A DNA stretch of 64,000 nucleotides from Rhodospirillales bacterium. GTDB lineage: Bacteria > Pseudomonadota > Alphaproteobacteria > Micavibrionales > Micavibrionaceae. Location of the stretch: positions 29,865-93,864 of the forward strand of contig JACKIT010000004.1 in the NCBI GenBank assembly GCA_020638335.1, in the 5' to 3' direction. The notes under the pieces were generated by a model. The model saw nothing but the letters and a program-made list of their open reading frames with translations. It ran no database searches and had not been told where the DNA came from. Shown here piece by piece: positions 1-7,168 of this stretch. The position numbers and the translations under genes are program-made. Positions within the stretch are counted from its first letter, which is position 1; every line of letters starts with the position of its first letter.

Positions 1-1
1 G

Positions 2-100
2 ACTTATTCATCTGTCTTTGTGGCGGCGCCGGTGTTGCTGAATACTGGTTTGAAGCGCGGTGAGATCCAAAATGGAGATGCAGCGCCGCAGAAGGCGTAA
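2..100 (+). CDS. secF: Protein translocase subunit SecF, C-terminal end (partial)
   Basis: Only the last 32 residues are in the window; the frame enters at base 2 and stops at TAA 98-100. The motif TYSSVFVAAPVLL is the end of the last membrane segment of SecF, the inner-membrane partner of SecD that uses the proton gradient to help export of preproteins through SecYEG. The tail after it is short and hydrophilic. The next gene starts 5 bases downstream, so the two are probably co-transcribed; a secF - Mth938-like - squalene synthase-like order is familiar from alphaproteobacteria. Identification rests on a short piece but the motif is characteristic. Confidence 0.8.
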   Translation, partial: TYSSVFVAAPVLLNTGLKRGEIQNGDAAPQKA

Positions 101-105
101 TTGTC

Positions 106-483
106 ATGGATGTAACGCCGCTGGTAAAAGCCGGACAGCAAATACTTCAAAGTTATAGCGCTGGGCGGTTTCGCGTGAGCGGGGTCGTTTATGAGGGTGC
201 TTTGATTGTCTTGCCTGAGGCTACGCAGCGTTGGGATTTTGCAGGCGCTGTGGAGGAATTGGGCGAGGCTGATTTTGAACCGCTTATAGAGCAGGCCTCG
301 GAGATTGATGTGATTTTGCTGGGCTGTGGGACGGCGATTCAGTTTTTGCCTTCAAGTTTGAAGAATGCGTTGAAAGCGCGCGGTCTTAATATTGAGGTTA
401 TGGATACGGGCGCGGCGTGCCGAACTTATAATGTGTTGATGGCTGATGGTCGGCGCGTGGCTGCGGCTTTATTGCCATTTTGA
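106..483 (+). CDS. Mth938-like domain (DUF498) protein
   Basis: 125 residues, the usual size of this single-domain family (human relative AAMDC/NDUFAF3-like fold). The core LPEATQRWDFAG, IDVILLGCGTAIQFLP and GLNIEVMDTGAACRTYNVL segments match the family pattern, including the conserved glycine-rich turn and the TGAACRTYN stretch. Biochemical role is not established; NDUFAF3 relatives help assemble respiratory complex I, so a membrane-assembly job is an inference. It directly follows secF, 5 bases away. Its stop codon and last five codons lie inside the left arm of a long palindrome (467-595), so the C-terminal residues may have been shaped by that element. Confidence 0.8.
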   Translation: MDVTPLVKAGQQILQSYSAGRFRVSGVVYEGALIVLPEATQRWDFAGAVEELGEADFEPLIEQASEIDVILLGCGTAIQFLPSSLKNALKARGLNIEVMDTGAACRTYNVLMADGRRVAAALLPF

Positions 484-595
484 GGGGCTGCAAATGCCCT
501 CATTTTTTGCTTCCGATGCTCACGTACCCTTAAGTACGCTGCGCTTCGGGTCAAAAAATAAGAACATTTTCGCCTGCTTTAAAACGGCAATAAGG
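467..595. repeat. Long imperfect palindrome, GTAC-core family, copy 1
   Basis: Two arms of about 60 bases face each other around the centre CCCTTAAG near 530. The left arm begins CTTTATTGCC (467) and the right arm ends GGCAATAAGG (595); TTTTTTG, AAATG and CGTAC blocks also pair. The left arm overlaps the 3' end of the Mth938-like gene. As RNA it could fold as one long hairpin. The same design (ends complementary, centre around GTAC/GTAT) recurs at 23181, 28661, 29290 and 43592. Confidence 0.75.
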
Positions 596-627
596 GTGTC
601 TCAAATAAGTGCGGTGTGTGTGAATCT

Positions 628-643
628 TTAAATCTTTCTTAAC
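628..643 (+). promoter_or_regulatory. CtrA-type box, exact TTAA-N7-TTAAC
   Basis: TTAA (628-631), seven bases, TTAAC (639-643): an exact match to the full CtrA binding consensus known from Caulobacter and other alphaproteobacteria. It lies 83 bases before the start codon at 727 and points toward it. A second exact box has nearly the same distance and orientation upstream of the giant gene at 42504. CtrA itself is not in the window, so binding is inferred. Confidence 0.6.
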
Positions 644-726
644 ATCCTTTTTATATCATAAATGCGTAAAAACGCTGTAAGCGTTGTATGGCGCTGCTTG
701 TGCGTGAGCATGGAGGATGTTGGGTT

Positions 727-1437
727 ATGGCTCAAGGCGTTGTTAATCAGATTCGCGGGTTGATTGAAAGTGAAGGTGCGAGCGCGCCGGATTATGAAGT
801 GCCGGCGTTTGTAGATCCCGTGAAACCGGTAGAACCGGAGGTTAGTGTTTGGGATGGAGGGGACGCACGGGCGGAGGTGAATGCTATTATTCGTGAAGCT
901 GTTGCACCATCGGCGGCACCCAAGGCTTTGGTTGGTTCTGAGTTTATTGCGCAGAAAATCGGAAGCGCTGGATCACATATGGGTAAGATGGCGGCGCTTG
1001 ATCAAGAGGCGTTTGATCAGGCGCAGATTATTCTGCCGCGTTTGGAGGTTGAGCTTCAAAGGAGTCCTGATTTGAGTGACCCGATTGTGCAGCAGCAGAT
1101 AGAGTTCATGTTTAATAATGATTTCGGGATTGCGGATAGCTATAAGGCGGTGGCTGCGCAGTTTGTTGAGGAGCGTTTCGCGGCGGGCGGGCCGATTGAT
1201 ATGACGCCATATAATCATGCATTGGAAGCTTTGCGTGATGGGGACGTAAGCCGGGCGCAAGGGCTTTTGCGTGGGGAAAGGCAGGAGTCCCGGCTGGATG
1301 AGGATTTTCTGCAAGGACAACGTTTGGGGAAGGTCTCTGTGTTCAGGGAGAATGCGGATACTTTGGTGCAGGCTGGGCCGGTTGAGGGGCCAAGCCTGGC
1401 ACACGCAGCCGCTAGCCCCGGAATGGGGCCAGTCTGA
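727..1437 (+). CDS. Hypothetical protein behind a CtrA-type box
   Basis: 236 residues from ATG 727, chosen because GGAGG (712-716) sits 10 bases upstream; an in-frame ATG at 688 has no such site. I do not recognise a family. The first 70 residues are Pro/Glu/Val-rich and look like a flexible linker; residues about 85-190 are predicted helical (DQEAFDQAQIILPRLEVEL, FVEERF, YNHALEALRDGDVSRAQ) and the C-terminus is Gly/Ala/Pro-rich. There is no signal peptide or membrane segment, so it is probably cytoplasmic. It ends two bases before the stop of convergent sodB. A perfect 6-bp inverted repeat (671-685) lies between the CtrA box and the gene. Function unknown. Confidence 0.65.
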   Translation: MAQGVVNQIRGLIESEGASAPDYEVPAFVDPVKPVEPEVSVWDGGDARAEVNAIIREAVAPSAAPKALVGSEFIAQKIGSAGSHMGKMAALDQEAFDQAQIILPRLEVELQRSPDLSDPIVQQQIEFMFNNDFGIADSYKAVAAQFVEERFAAGGPIDMTPYNHALEALRDGDVSRAQGLLRGERQESRLDEDFLQGQRLGKVSVFRENADTLVQAGPVEGPSLAHAAASPGMGPV

Positions 1438-1439
1438 CT

Positions 1440-2060
1440 TTAAGCTGCAGCTTTGAGCGGGCCTTTTTCCAAAAGCTCAGCGACATATTCCCAATTGACG
1501 AGATTATCGACGAAGGCTTCGAGATATTTGGGCCGGGCGTTGCGGTAATCGATGTAATAGCTGTGTTCCCAGACATCGCAGCCTAATAGCGCGGTTTGGC
1601 CGTGGGTGAGCGGGTTGTCGGCGTTGGCGGTTTTTGTGACCTCCAGCTTGCCTTCAGCGTTCATGACCAGCCAGCACCAGCCGGAGCCGAACTGGGTTGC
1701 ACCAGCTTTCAGGAATTGTTCACGGAAGGTCTCAAATGAGCCGAAGCTGTCTTTGATGGCGGCTTCCAGATTTCCAGGGCGCGCGCCGCCGCCATTTGGC
1801 TTCATCCAGTTCCAGAAATGTGTGTGGTTCCAATGTTGGCCGGCGTTATTGAACAGGCCTTGCTGCCCTTGTTTATGGGCGTTCAAGACGATTTCTTCGA
1901 GCGTGTCGCCCATGTGGTCCAGCCCTTCGAGGATTTTGTTGCCGTTGACGACATAGGCGTTGTGGTGCTTGTCATGGTGGTATTCCAGCGTTTCGGCGGA
2001 CATATACGGGGCCAGCGCATCGTATGAATAGGGGAGTTCTGGCAGATCAAAAGCGGACAT
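1440..2060 (-). CDS. sodB: Superoxide dismutase, Fe type
   Basis: 206 residues, standard length. Converts superoxide to oxygen and peroxide in the cytoplasm. Metal ligands visible: His28 (in EYHHDKHH), His in NHTHFW, and Asp162/His166 in DVWEHSYYIDY. Gln in NNAGQHWNH occupies the position that marks iron enzymes, where manganese enzymes carry Gly; the enzyme could still be cambialistic. The start ATG has the ribosome-binding site AAAAGGAG, which is formed by the end of a palindrome filling the gap to the divergent synthase-like gene (2069-2180). Ends two bases from the upstream hypothetical gene, tail to tail. Confidence 0.95.
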   Translation of the reverse strand: MSAFDLPELPYSYDALAPYMSAETLEYHHDKHHNAYVVNGNKILEGLDHMGDTLEEIVLNAHKQGQQGLFNNAGQHWNHTHFWNWMKPNGGGARPGNLEAAIKDSFGSFETFREQFLKAGATQFGSGWCWLVMNAEGKLEVTKTANADNPLTHGQTALLGCDVWEHSYYIDYRNARPKYLEAFVDNLVNWEYVAELLEKGPLKAAA

Positions 2061-2068
2061 GTGGGGCT

Positions 2069-2180
2069 CCTTTTAAAAATTTTTGATATTTTAACCACAG
2101 ATGGACACGGATCAACACAGATTTCTTATTCTTTGGGATATTTCGGTGTTCATAGGCGTTTATCTGTGGTTTTTAAAAGG
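2069..2180. repeat. CCACAGAT-type palindrome between sodB and the synthase-like gene
   Basis: Arms CCTTTTAAAAA...AACCACAGATGGACACGG and its inverse ...GTTTATCTGTGGTTTTTAAAAGG occupy the divergent gap almost completely. Each end provides an AAAAGGA-like ribosome-binding sequence, one for sodB and one for the gene at 2182. Sister copies lie at 19767-19856 and 34871-34965. The promoters of both genes must lie inside this element or be absent. Confidence 0.75.
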
Positions 2181-2181
2181 A

Positions 2182-2970
2182 ATGAATTCGAAAGTTTCAT
2201 ATTGCGGGGAGCTGGTGCGGAAACATGATCCGGACCGGTTTTTGCTTTCGATGTTTGCGCCGGCGGCGGTGCGTGAGGATTTGTGGGCGTTGTTTGCCTT
2301 TAACTATGAAATCGCCAAGACTCGCGAGGTGGTGAGCGAGACGCAGCTTGGACTTATCCGTTTGCAATGGTGGCGCGAGCGGATAGCCGGAATTTACGAT
2401 GGGGAAATGACGTTGGGGAATGAAGTTTTGGAGGCTTTGGCGGGGGTGATTGAGCGATATGATTTGCCGCAAGAGCATTTTGACATACTTTTGCATGCGC
2501 GGGAGTTTGATTTGGAAGGTGTTTTGCCCGGCAATGTTGAGGGGTTGGTGAATTATGTGGATTTCACATCTACGCCGTTGTTAAAGCTGGCACTGGCTGT
2601 GGCCGGCGGGGATGTCCAGCGTGAGCCTGTACAGGTTGTGGCGGTAAATGCCGCGTTGGTGGGCGTTTTGCGGGCTGTGCCGTTTCATGCGCGTCAGCGG
2701 CGGTGCACTTTGCCGGAGGATTTATTGCAGCGCGCCGGGCAACGGCTTGATCATTTGTATGAATTTAAGCCGGTTGAGGGATTATATGAAGTTATAAAAA
2801 CTGTTTTAGAACAGTTTGTTGAGGGTGTTTCTTGTGAGAATGTTTTGTTGCGAAAGCAACAAAAACTGGCGGAAATTTACATGCGGCAGCTGAAATATTG
2901 TGGTTATGATGTGTTTCACCCGAAAATGGCTGTTGTTCCGGCTTTTAAGGCTTTACGTTTAATATTTTGA
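2182..2970 (+). CDS. Squalene/phytoene synthase family protein
   Basis: 262 residues from ATG 2182, which follows AAAAGG; the longer frame back to 2101 is the repeat. The segment YCGELVRKHDPDRFLLSMFAP, the helix LWALFAFNYEIAKTREVVSE and LGLIRLQWWRERI are the usual start of this trans-isoprenyl synthase-like family. True squalene/phytoene synthases carry two Asp-rich motifs (DxxxD); the first is not evident here, so it may be one of the non-catalytic relatives (NDUFAF6-like, complex I assembly) rather than a terpene enzyme. Nearness to the Mth938/NDUFAF3-like gene fits that reading, but this is an inference. Confidence 0.75.
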   Translation: MNSKVSYCGELVRKHDPDRFLLSMFAPAAVREDLWALFAFNYEIAKTREVVSETQLGLIRLQWWRERIAGIYDGEMTLGNEVLEALAGVIERYDLPQEHFDILLHAREFDLEGVLPGNVEGLVNYVDFTSTPLLKLALAVAGGDVQREPVQVVAVNAALVGVLRAVPFHARQRRCTLPEDLLQRAGQRLDHLYEFKPVEGLYEVIKTVLEQFVEGVSCENVLLRKQQKLAEIYMRQLKYCGYDVFHPKMAVVPAFKALRLIF

Positions 2971-2974
2971 CTAT

Positions 2975-2990
2975 GTAATTGAATCTTAAC
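2975..2990 (+). promoter_or_regulatory. CtrA-like box with one mismatch (GTAA-N7-TTAAC)
   Basis: GTAA (2975-2978), seven bases, TTAAC (2986-2990), one base off the CtrA consensus, 56 bases before the FlgM-like gene at 3047 and oriented toward it. Weaker than the exact boxes at 628 and 42591. Confidence 0.35.
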
Positions 2991-3046
2991 GTTTTTGTCG
3001 TTACAATAATGGTGGTTAGGATTTTTCTGAGTTAGGGTAAGATATT

Positions 3047-3319
3047 ATGGTTGATTCCATTCAAGGCGCAGGTGGTCCGCAGAATTTATCGGCGGTCAAT
3101 CGCGGTCAAAATAACAAAGTTTCTGAAGATAAACGCGTTGAAAAAGCAGAGTCTCAGGCGCCTGTAAGAGATGAGGTGCAAATTTCGCAAGAGGCGCTTG
3201 CGTTGTCGCAGGATGAGCAGGCGGCGGAGAAGACTGCTAAAGAAACGCGCACGATTTTGCAAGAGCAGCTTGACGAGACGCTTTCGGCGGATCGCCAGCG
3301 TGTCGATAAATTTCTTTAA
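3047..3319 (+). CDS. Small FlgM-like hypothetical protein
   Basis: 90 residues, hydrophilic and largely disordered in the first half, helical in the second. The segment RDEVQISQEALALSQDEQ followed by a helix ending in DRQRVDKFL resembles the layout of the anti-sigma-28 factor FlgM and of flagellar proteins with a DxVxISxxA motif. FlgM would hold back the flagellar sigma factor; no flagellar gene is nearby, so the assignment is tentative. A near-match CtrA box upstream would suit a flagellar gene. It converges with the hydrolase gene, overlapping its end by four bases (3316-3319). Confidence 0.55.
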   Translation: MVDSIQGAGGPQNLSAVNRGQNNKVSEDKRVEKAESQAPVRDEVQISQEALALSQDEQAAEKTAKETRTILQEQLDETLSADRQRVDKFL

Positions 3320-4047
3320 TCGTGTTTAAAAGCGCTGTTTTCCAGAAAATATAATGTTTGCTTCATCACATCGGGGCTGAACATCATAAAGCTGTGATTG
3401 GCCGGGATGACGATATGGTCGCTCATGCCGGCGATTTTAGTGCGCTCAACGGGCACGATGCCATCGTGCTGTCCGTCTAAAATCCAGGGCGCGAGCGGGT
3501 TGATCGAGGTGCTGCCTGCGATGATGCCCAGTGGATAGGTGATGTCGCCGTCTATGTGTTTATAGTTTGTTTTTAGCTGTGCGGAGGCCGGGCCGAAAAT
3601 CGAACGAAATATGGGGCCTAGCCATTTATTGTCATTGAGGAAGTCGGCAAATTCGCTGCCTGTATTGGGTGGGCCGAGCATGACGACTTTTCCCAGATTT
3701 TCGGGTTTATGGGTGGCGATGAAATAGCGGGCGATGAGGCCGCCCATTGAGTGTGTGACGAAGTTTAGCCTGCGTTCTTTGCCCTCTGACAGTGTTGCTG
3801 CGTCGCTTGCGTAGGTTTTACTACGCGACGCTCCTTGCGTCTCGTCAGATGACAAATGACTTTGGCTAATATGCTCTTCGATTGTGTCTTTGACGAAACT
3901 GGTGATCTCCTCAAGGCTCATTTCCCGCGAGGGGTAGAGGATATTGATCGTTTCAAACCCGTTCTTTTCGAGGAATTTTTCCAGCGGGAGCATGTCGAGC
4001 TTTGAGCGCAGGATGCCGTGTAAAAGCACGACGAAATCTTTTTTCAT
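3316..4047 (-). CDS. Alpha/beta hydrolase, lipase-like, with an in-frame palindromic insert
   Basis: 243 residues. Starts with VVLLHGILRS, the oxyanion-loop strand of alpha/beta hydrolases, and has the nucleophile elbow THSMGGL with Ser100; GQHDGIVPVERT and ANHSFMMF near the end probably supply Asp and His of the triad. The family (DUF676/triacylglycerol-lipase-like) hydrolyses esters; substrate unknown. Residues about 62-92 (SQSHLSSDETQG...ATLSEGKERR) are polar, low in conserved positions and encoded by an 80-bp imperfect palindrome (3775-3860), placed just before the strand leading to the nucleophile. The rest of the protein reads normally, so the insert seems tolerated. Confidence 0.8.
   Translation of the reverse strand: MKKDFVVLLHGILRSKLDMLPLEKFLEKNGFETINILYPSREMSLEEITSFVKDTIEEHISQSHLSSDETQGASRSKTYASDAATLSEGKERRLNFVTHSMGGLIARYFIATHKPENLGKVVMLGPPNTGSEFADFLNDNKWLGPIFRSIFGPASAQLKTNYKHIDGDITYPLGIIAGSTSINPLAPWILDGQHDGIVPVERTKIAGMSDHIVIPANHSFMMFSPDVMKQTLYFLENSAFKHD
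3775..3860. repeat. Imperfect palindrome inside the hydrolase gene
   Basis: Arms pair around the centre GTAGGTTTTACTAC: CTCTGAC, GCTGCGTCGC/TTGCGTAG on one side and their near-inverses on the other. Its length keeps the reading frame open and adds roughly 30 residues. Design resembles the intergenic GTAC-core palindromes. Confidence 0.65.
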
Positions 4048-4064
4048 GTTGTTGCCTTTCTTTT

Positions 4065-4207
4065 GTCATTGCGAGCGTATGCGAAGCAATCCAGAGCGGG
4101 AAGAGCAAAACTGGATTGCTGCGTCGCGCAAAGCAAATCGTAGATTTGTTTGCTCTTTTAAAAAAGCGAACAAAGCGTTGCTTTGCTTCGCACTCCTCGC
4201 AATGACG
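4065..4207. repeat. GTCATTGCGAG...CTCGCAATGAC palindromic repeat, long copy
   Basis: The gap between trmFO and the hydrolase gene is filled by a repeat that opens GTCATTGCGAGC and closes CTCGCAATGAC, with internal CAATCCAG/CTGGATTG pairs. Repeats with these ends occur in many unrelated bacteria. A short degraded copy lies at 42633-42676. Confidence 0.8.
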
Positions 4208-4213
4208 TAGAAG

Positions 4214-5689
4214 TTAAGCGGCTTTGCGATCATTTTTTATCCAGTTTTCAAGATCTTCAAGGGCGCGGGTAGTATAGGCTTTTTTACGGTCTTTGCCTTT
4301 GAGTTTTTTCTTCTTTCCATTGGGCATGGTGATGTATGGGTTTTCGGGAGGTGGGAACAGACCGAAATTGATGTTCATGGGTTGGAAAGTTTTGGCATCG
4401 GCGCCGCCGGTAATGTGGTTTAGTAATGCGCCGTGGGCGGTGGTGATTGGCGGGGTTTCGAAGGTTTGGCCGAGGGCTTGGGCTGCGGCTATGCGGCCAG
4501 TTATGAGGCCGACGGAGGCGCTTTCGACATAGCCTTCGCAGCCTGTGATTTGCCCGGCAAAGCGGATGGTTTGGTGGATTTCACCCCCACCCTGACCCTC
4601 CCCCGTCAAGGGGGAGGGGAGGTGTTTTGATTTTAGGGAAAGGTCTTTATTCAGCAATTTTGGTGAGTTGATAAAAGTATTGCGATGGAGGCCGCCGAGG
4701 CGGGCGAATTCTGCATTTTCGAGGCCGGGGATTGTTTTGAAAATGCGGGTTTGTTCGCCCCATTTCATTTTGGTCTGGAAGCCGACAATGTTGTAAAGCG
4801 TGCCCAGTGTGTTGTCCTGGCGGAGCTGGACGACGGCGTAGGGCTGATGTTCGCGGCCTTCGGGGACGTGCGGGTTGGTGAGGCCGATGGGTTTCATCGG
4901 GCCAAAGCGCAAGGTTTCGGGGCCGCGGGCCGCCATAATCTCAATGGGCATGCAGCCGTCGAAATAGGGCGTGTCGATTTCGGCTTCGGCCAGTGTTTGC
5001 GCACCGGAGGGGAGCTCCCATTCCTTGAACAGGCCGCACTCGGCGTTTATGAGTTCGTGGACGAAAGTTTCGTATTGCTCTTTGGTCATCGGGCAGTTGA
5101 TGTAGTCCTTACCCGTGCCGATTCCTTCAGCTTTGTCATAGCGCGACTGCATCCATGTGATGTCCATGTTGATTGTTTCGCGGTGGACGATGGGGGCGAT
5201 GGCGTCGAAGAAGGTGAGTTCCTTTTCGCCGGTCATTTCGGCGATTTGTGCGGCCAGAGCATCGGAGGTCAGTGGGCCGGTGGCAATGATGACATTATTC
5301 CATTCGGGCGGAATTTCGGTGATTTCGCCGGTTTGGATTGTGATATTCGGGTGGTTTTGAAGGGCCTTGGTGACGCCTGCGGAGAATATGTCGCGGTCTA
5401 CGGCCAGCGCACCGCCAGCGGGGACTGCGGCCTTTTCGCCTTCGCGCATGATGAGAGAGTTCAGTATACGCATTTCCTCATGCAGCAAGCCTACGGCGTT
5501 ATATTCGGCATCGTCAGAGCGGAAGGAGTTTGAGCAGACCAGTTCGGCGCAATTGCCTGTATTGTGGGCGGGGGTGCCTTTGTCGGGGCGCATTTCATGT
5601 AAAATGACATATGCGCCAAGATTGGCGGCTTGCCAAGCGGCCTCTGAACCGGCGAGGCCGGCGCCGATGATGTGAATGGTTTTGGTCAT
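4214..5689 (-). CDS. trmFO: Methylenetetrahydrofolate--tRNA-(uracil-5-)-methyltransferase, with an in-frame palindromic insert
   Basis: 491 residues, slightly longer than the usual 440-470. Uses FAD and methylene-tetrahydrofolate to make ribothymidine at position 54 of tRNA. FAD-binding IIGAGLAGSEAAWQA at residues 4-18, the CAELVCSNSFRSDDAEYNAVG and GLLHEEMR blocks, and FAGQITGCEGYVESASVGLI are all present. Between SLKS and TIRFAGQ, residues about 352-370 (KHLPSPLTGEGQGGGEIHQ) have no family counterpart and are encoded by a GC-rich palindrome (4581-4635), an in-frame insertion. Ends GKDRKKAYTTRALEDLENW, normal for the family. Confidence 0.95.
   Translation of the reverse strand: MTKTIHIIGAGLAGSEAAWQAANLGAYVILHEMRPDKGTPAHNTGNCAELVCSNSFRSDDAEYNAVGLLHEEMRILNSLIMREGEKAAVPAGGALAVDRDIFSAGVTKALQNHPNITIQTGEITEIPPEWNNVIIATGPLTSDALAAQIAEMTGEKELTFFDAIAPIVHRETINMDITWMQSRYDKAEGIGTGKDYINCPMTKEQYETFVHELINAECGLFKEWELPSGAQTLAEAEIDTPYFDGCMPIEIMAARGPETLRFGPMKPIGLTNPHVPEGREHQPYAVVQLRQDNTLGTLYNIVGFQTKMKWGEQTRIFKTIPGLENAEFARLGGLHRNTFINSPKLLNKDLSLKSKHLPSPLTGEGQGGGEIHQTIRFAGQITGCEGYVESASVGLITGRIAAAQALGQTFETPPITTAHGALLNHITGGADAKTFQPMNINFGLFPPPENPYITMPNGKKKKLKGKDRKKAYTTRALEDLENWIKNDRKAA
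4581..4635. repeat. CCTCCCC/GGGGAGG palindrome inside trmFO
   Basis: CACCCCCACCCTGACCCTCC and GGGGGAGGGGAGGTG pair around GTCAAG. Translated on the gene strand it gives the peptide PSPLTGEGQGGG, a string that turns up in many proteobacterial proteins where this repeat has landed. Reading frame is kept. Confidence 0.75.
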
Positions 5690-5698
5690 TTTGCGGTT

Positions 5699-6052
5699 TT
5701 AAAGTGAATGTTTATGCCCGTCAACATGGCTTCTTATTGGCATGTCAGCGCCAAATTGCTTGCCTCTGATCAGGTCGGTGATTTTGGGTGGATTTAGGCG
5801 TTTTTGTAGAGAAGTAAAGCGCTGCTTTTGTTCATCGGTATTAATTTTATTGAAGGCAATTTCTGCGGCGCAGTTGGCTTGTAACCAAGCTTTTGAAAGG
5901 CTTAAATATTTGACTAATTCGAGCCAATCGTCGAATGTTCTGTTTTGTTCGGTTATGCTGTTATCAATTATGCGAACAGCTTCTGAGTAATGGCCGTGAA
6001 AAGCCGCCTGTTTTGCTTGTTGGCGTATTTTCGTGTTTTCTTTATTATTCAT
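5699..6052 (-). CDS. Hypothetical helical protein
   Basis: 117 residues from ATG 6052 (a GTG at 6070 would add six residues; neither has a clear ribosome-binding site). No family recognised. The sequence is polar and helical: AKQAAFHGHYSEAVRIIDN and WLQANCAAEIAFNKI have the small-residue/aromatic spacing of TPR helices, so a short TPR-like helical hairpin is possible. No signal peptide. It is 9 bases upstream of trmFO on the same strand and probably co-transcribed. Function unknown. Confidence 0.5.
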   Translation of the reverse strand: MNNKENTKIRQQAKQAAFHGHYSEAVRIIDNSITEQNRTFDDWLELVKYLSLSKAWLQANCAAEIAFNKINTDEQKQRFTSLQKRLNPPKITDLIRGKQFGADMPIRSHVDGHKHSL

Positions 6053-6193
6053 AGATTGGGTTTTTAACACACAGTTTCATGATATGTAAACTTTATTTTT
6101 TGGGAACAGTCTTAAACAATTCTTTTCTTTTGGCGGTGAGGTTGTACACTTGATTCATTCGTTACACCAACCGGATTGAAGTGGGGATCACCG

Positions 6194-7168
6194 ATGAAAA
6201 AAATTCTTTTAAGCACTGTTTTTTCTTTTGTTTTTGTTATGCCAGGGTGGGCTGAGGAAGTGGTGGTGCCTGTCGATGCGGCGGCGGAAAAAGTGCAGCC
6301 TGTTATTAAAGAAACTGCGGATGGTGTTGTGAAGGTAATGCAGGAGGAGGCCGCGCCTGCGTATGTGCAAGAGGTTAGCGCCGATGTTCAGGTTGTAAAA
6401 GCCGCGCCGGCTGCCGGAGATCATGCGCCTGCAGATGAGGGGCATGATGATATGGATGTTGGGACAATGGCGGTAGAACATCATGGTGCCGCACAGGCAC
6501 ATTGGGGGTATAGTGGCGCAGGGGCCGCGCCGTATTGGGGAACTCTGGATGGTTCTTACGGGCTTTGTGCGAGCGGTCAAGAGCAATCGCCAGTTAATAT
6601 CGCCAAGTTTTTACAGGAAGATGTGCCGGATATTATGCCGTCCTATAAGCCATCGTCTTTGGAGGTGGTCAATAACGGGCATACGATTCAGGTGAATTAT
6701 GATGCTGGAAGCGGTTTTGAAGCGGATGGTGTGAATTATAATTTATTGCAGCTTCATTTTCATACGCCGAGTGAACATTATCTGGACGGTGCGCCGTATC
6801 CCATGGAAATGCATTTGGTGCATAAGGCCGAGGATGGAACGCTGGGCGTGATTGGTGTGATGATGAAAATAGGGGAACATAACCCTGTGATTGAAGGGGT
6901 TTGGCAAAATGCGCCGATTGAGGCTGGGGGAAGCAAGCATATCGATAGTGTTGAGATCAATGCAGCAGATTTGATGCCTGCGTCTTTGGAGTATTATAAA
7001 TATGACGGGTCGTTGACAACGCCGCCATGCAGCGAAGGTGTGCACTGGCATGTGTTGAAAGAGCCCATTGAGCTTTCCGAGATGCAGCTTAAGGCCTTTC
7101 AGGCGCTTTTCCCGGTAAATGCACGGCCTGTGCAGCCTTTGAATGATCGGGTAATCACTGGGGATTAA
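6194..7168 (+). CDS. Alpha-class carbonic anhydrase, exported
   Basis: 324 residues from ATG 6194 (GGGG eight bases upstream; ATG 6176 is less well placed). Signal peptide 1-20 (ILLSTVFSFVFVMPGWAEE). Residues about 20-95 are Ala/Val/Glu-rich, probably a spacer. The catalytic domain starts AHWGYSGAGAAPYWGTLDGS; zinc ligands are the two His of LHFHTPSEH and the His of EMHLVHK; SLTTPPCSEGVHWHV is the conserved substrate pocket. It interconverts CO2 and bicarbonate in the periplasm. Its TAA overlaps the ATG of the first TerB-like gene by one base, so the four genes form one operon. Confidence 0.92.
   Translation: MKKILLSTVFSFVFVMPGWAEEVVVPVDAAAEKVQPVIKETADGVVKVMQEEAAPAYVQEVSADVQVVKAAPAAGDHAPADEGHDDMDVGTMAVEHHGAAQAHWGYSGAGAAPYWGTLDGSYGLCASGQEQSPVNIAKFLQEDVPDIMPSYKPSSLEVVNNGHTIQVNYDAGSGFEADGVNYNLLQLHFHTPSEHYLDGAPYPMEMHLVHKAEDGTLGVIGVMMKIGEHNPVIEGVWQNAPIEAGGSKHIDSVEINAADLMPASLEYYKYDGSLTTPPCSEGVHWHVLKEPIELSEMQLKAFQALFPVNARPVQPLNDRVITGD

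Noticed and set aside
446..631. Open frame of 61 codons across the 467-595 palindrome
   Set aside because: Overlaps the Mth938-like gene end and the repeat; no ribosome-binding site or protein-like composition.
671..685. Perfect small inverted repeat AACGCT-GTA-AGCGTT as a terminator or operator
   Set aside because: No T-run and too short to assign; recorded only in the gene entry.
4065..4207. The GTCATTGCGAG repeat as a CRISPR unit or IS end
   Set aside because: It is one palindromic block without regular spacers or a transposase; the type is a known intergenic repeat.
4685..5533. 282-codon frame on the plus strand
   Set aside because: Antisense shadow of trmFO, produced by its codon bias; all TrmFO motifs are on the other strand.
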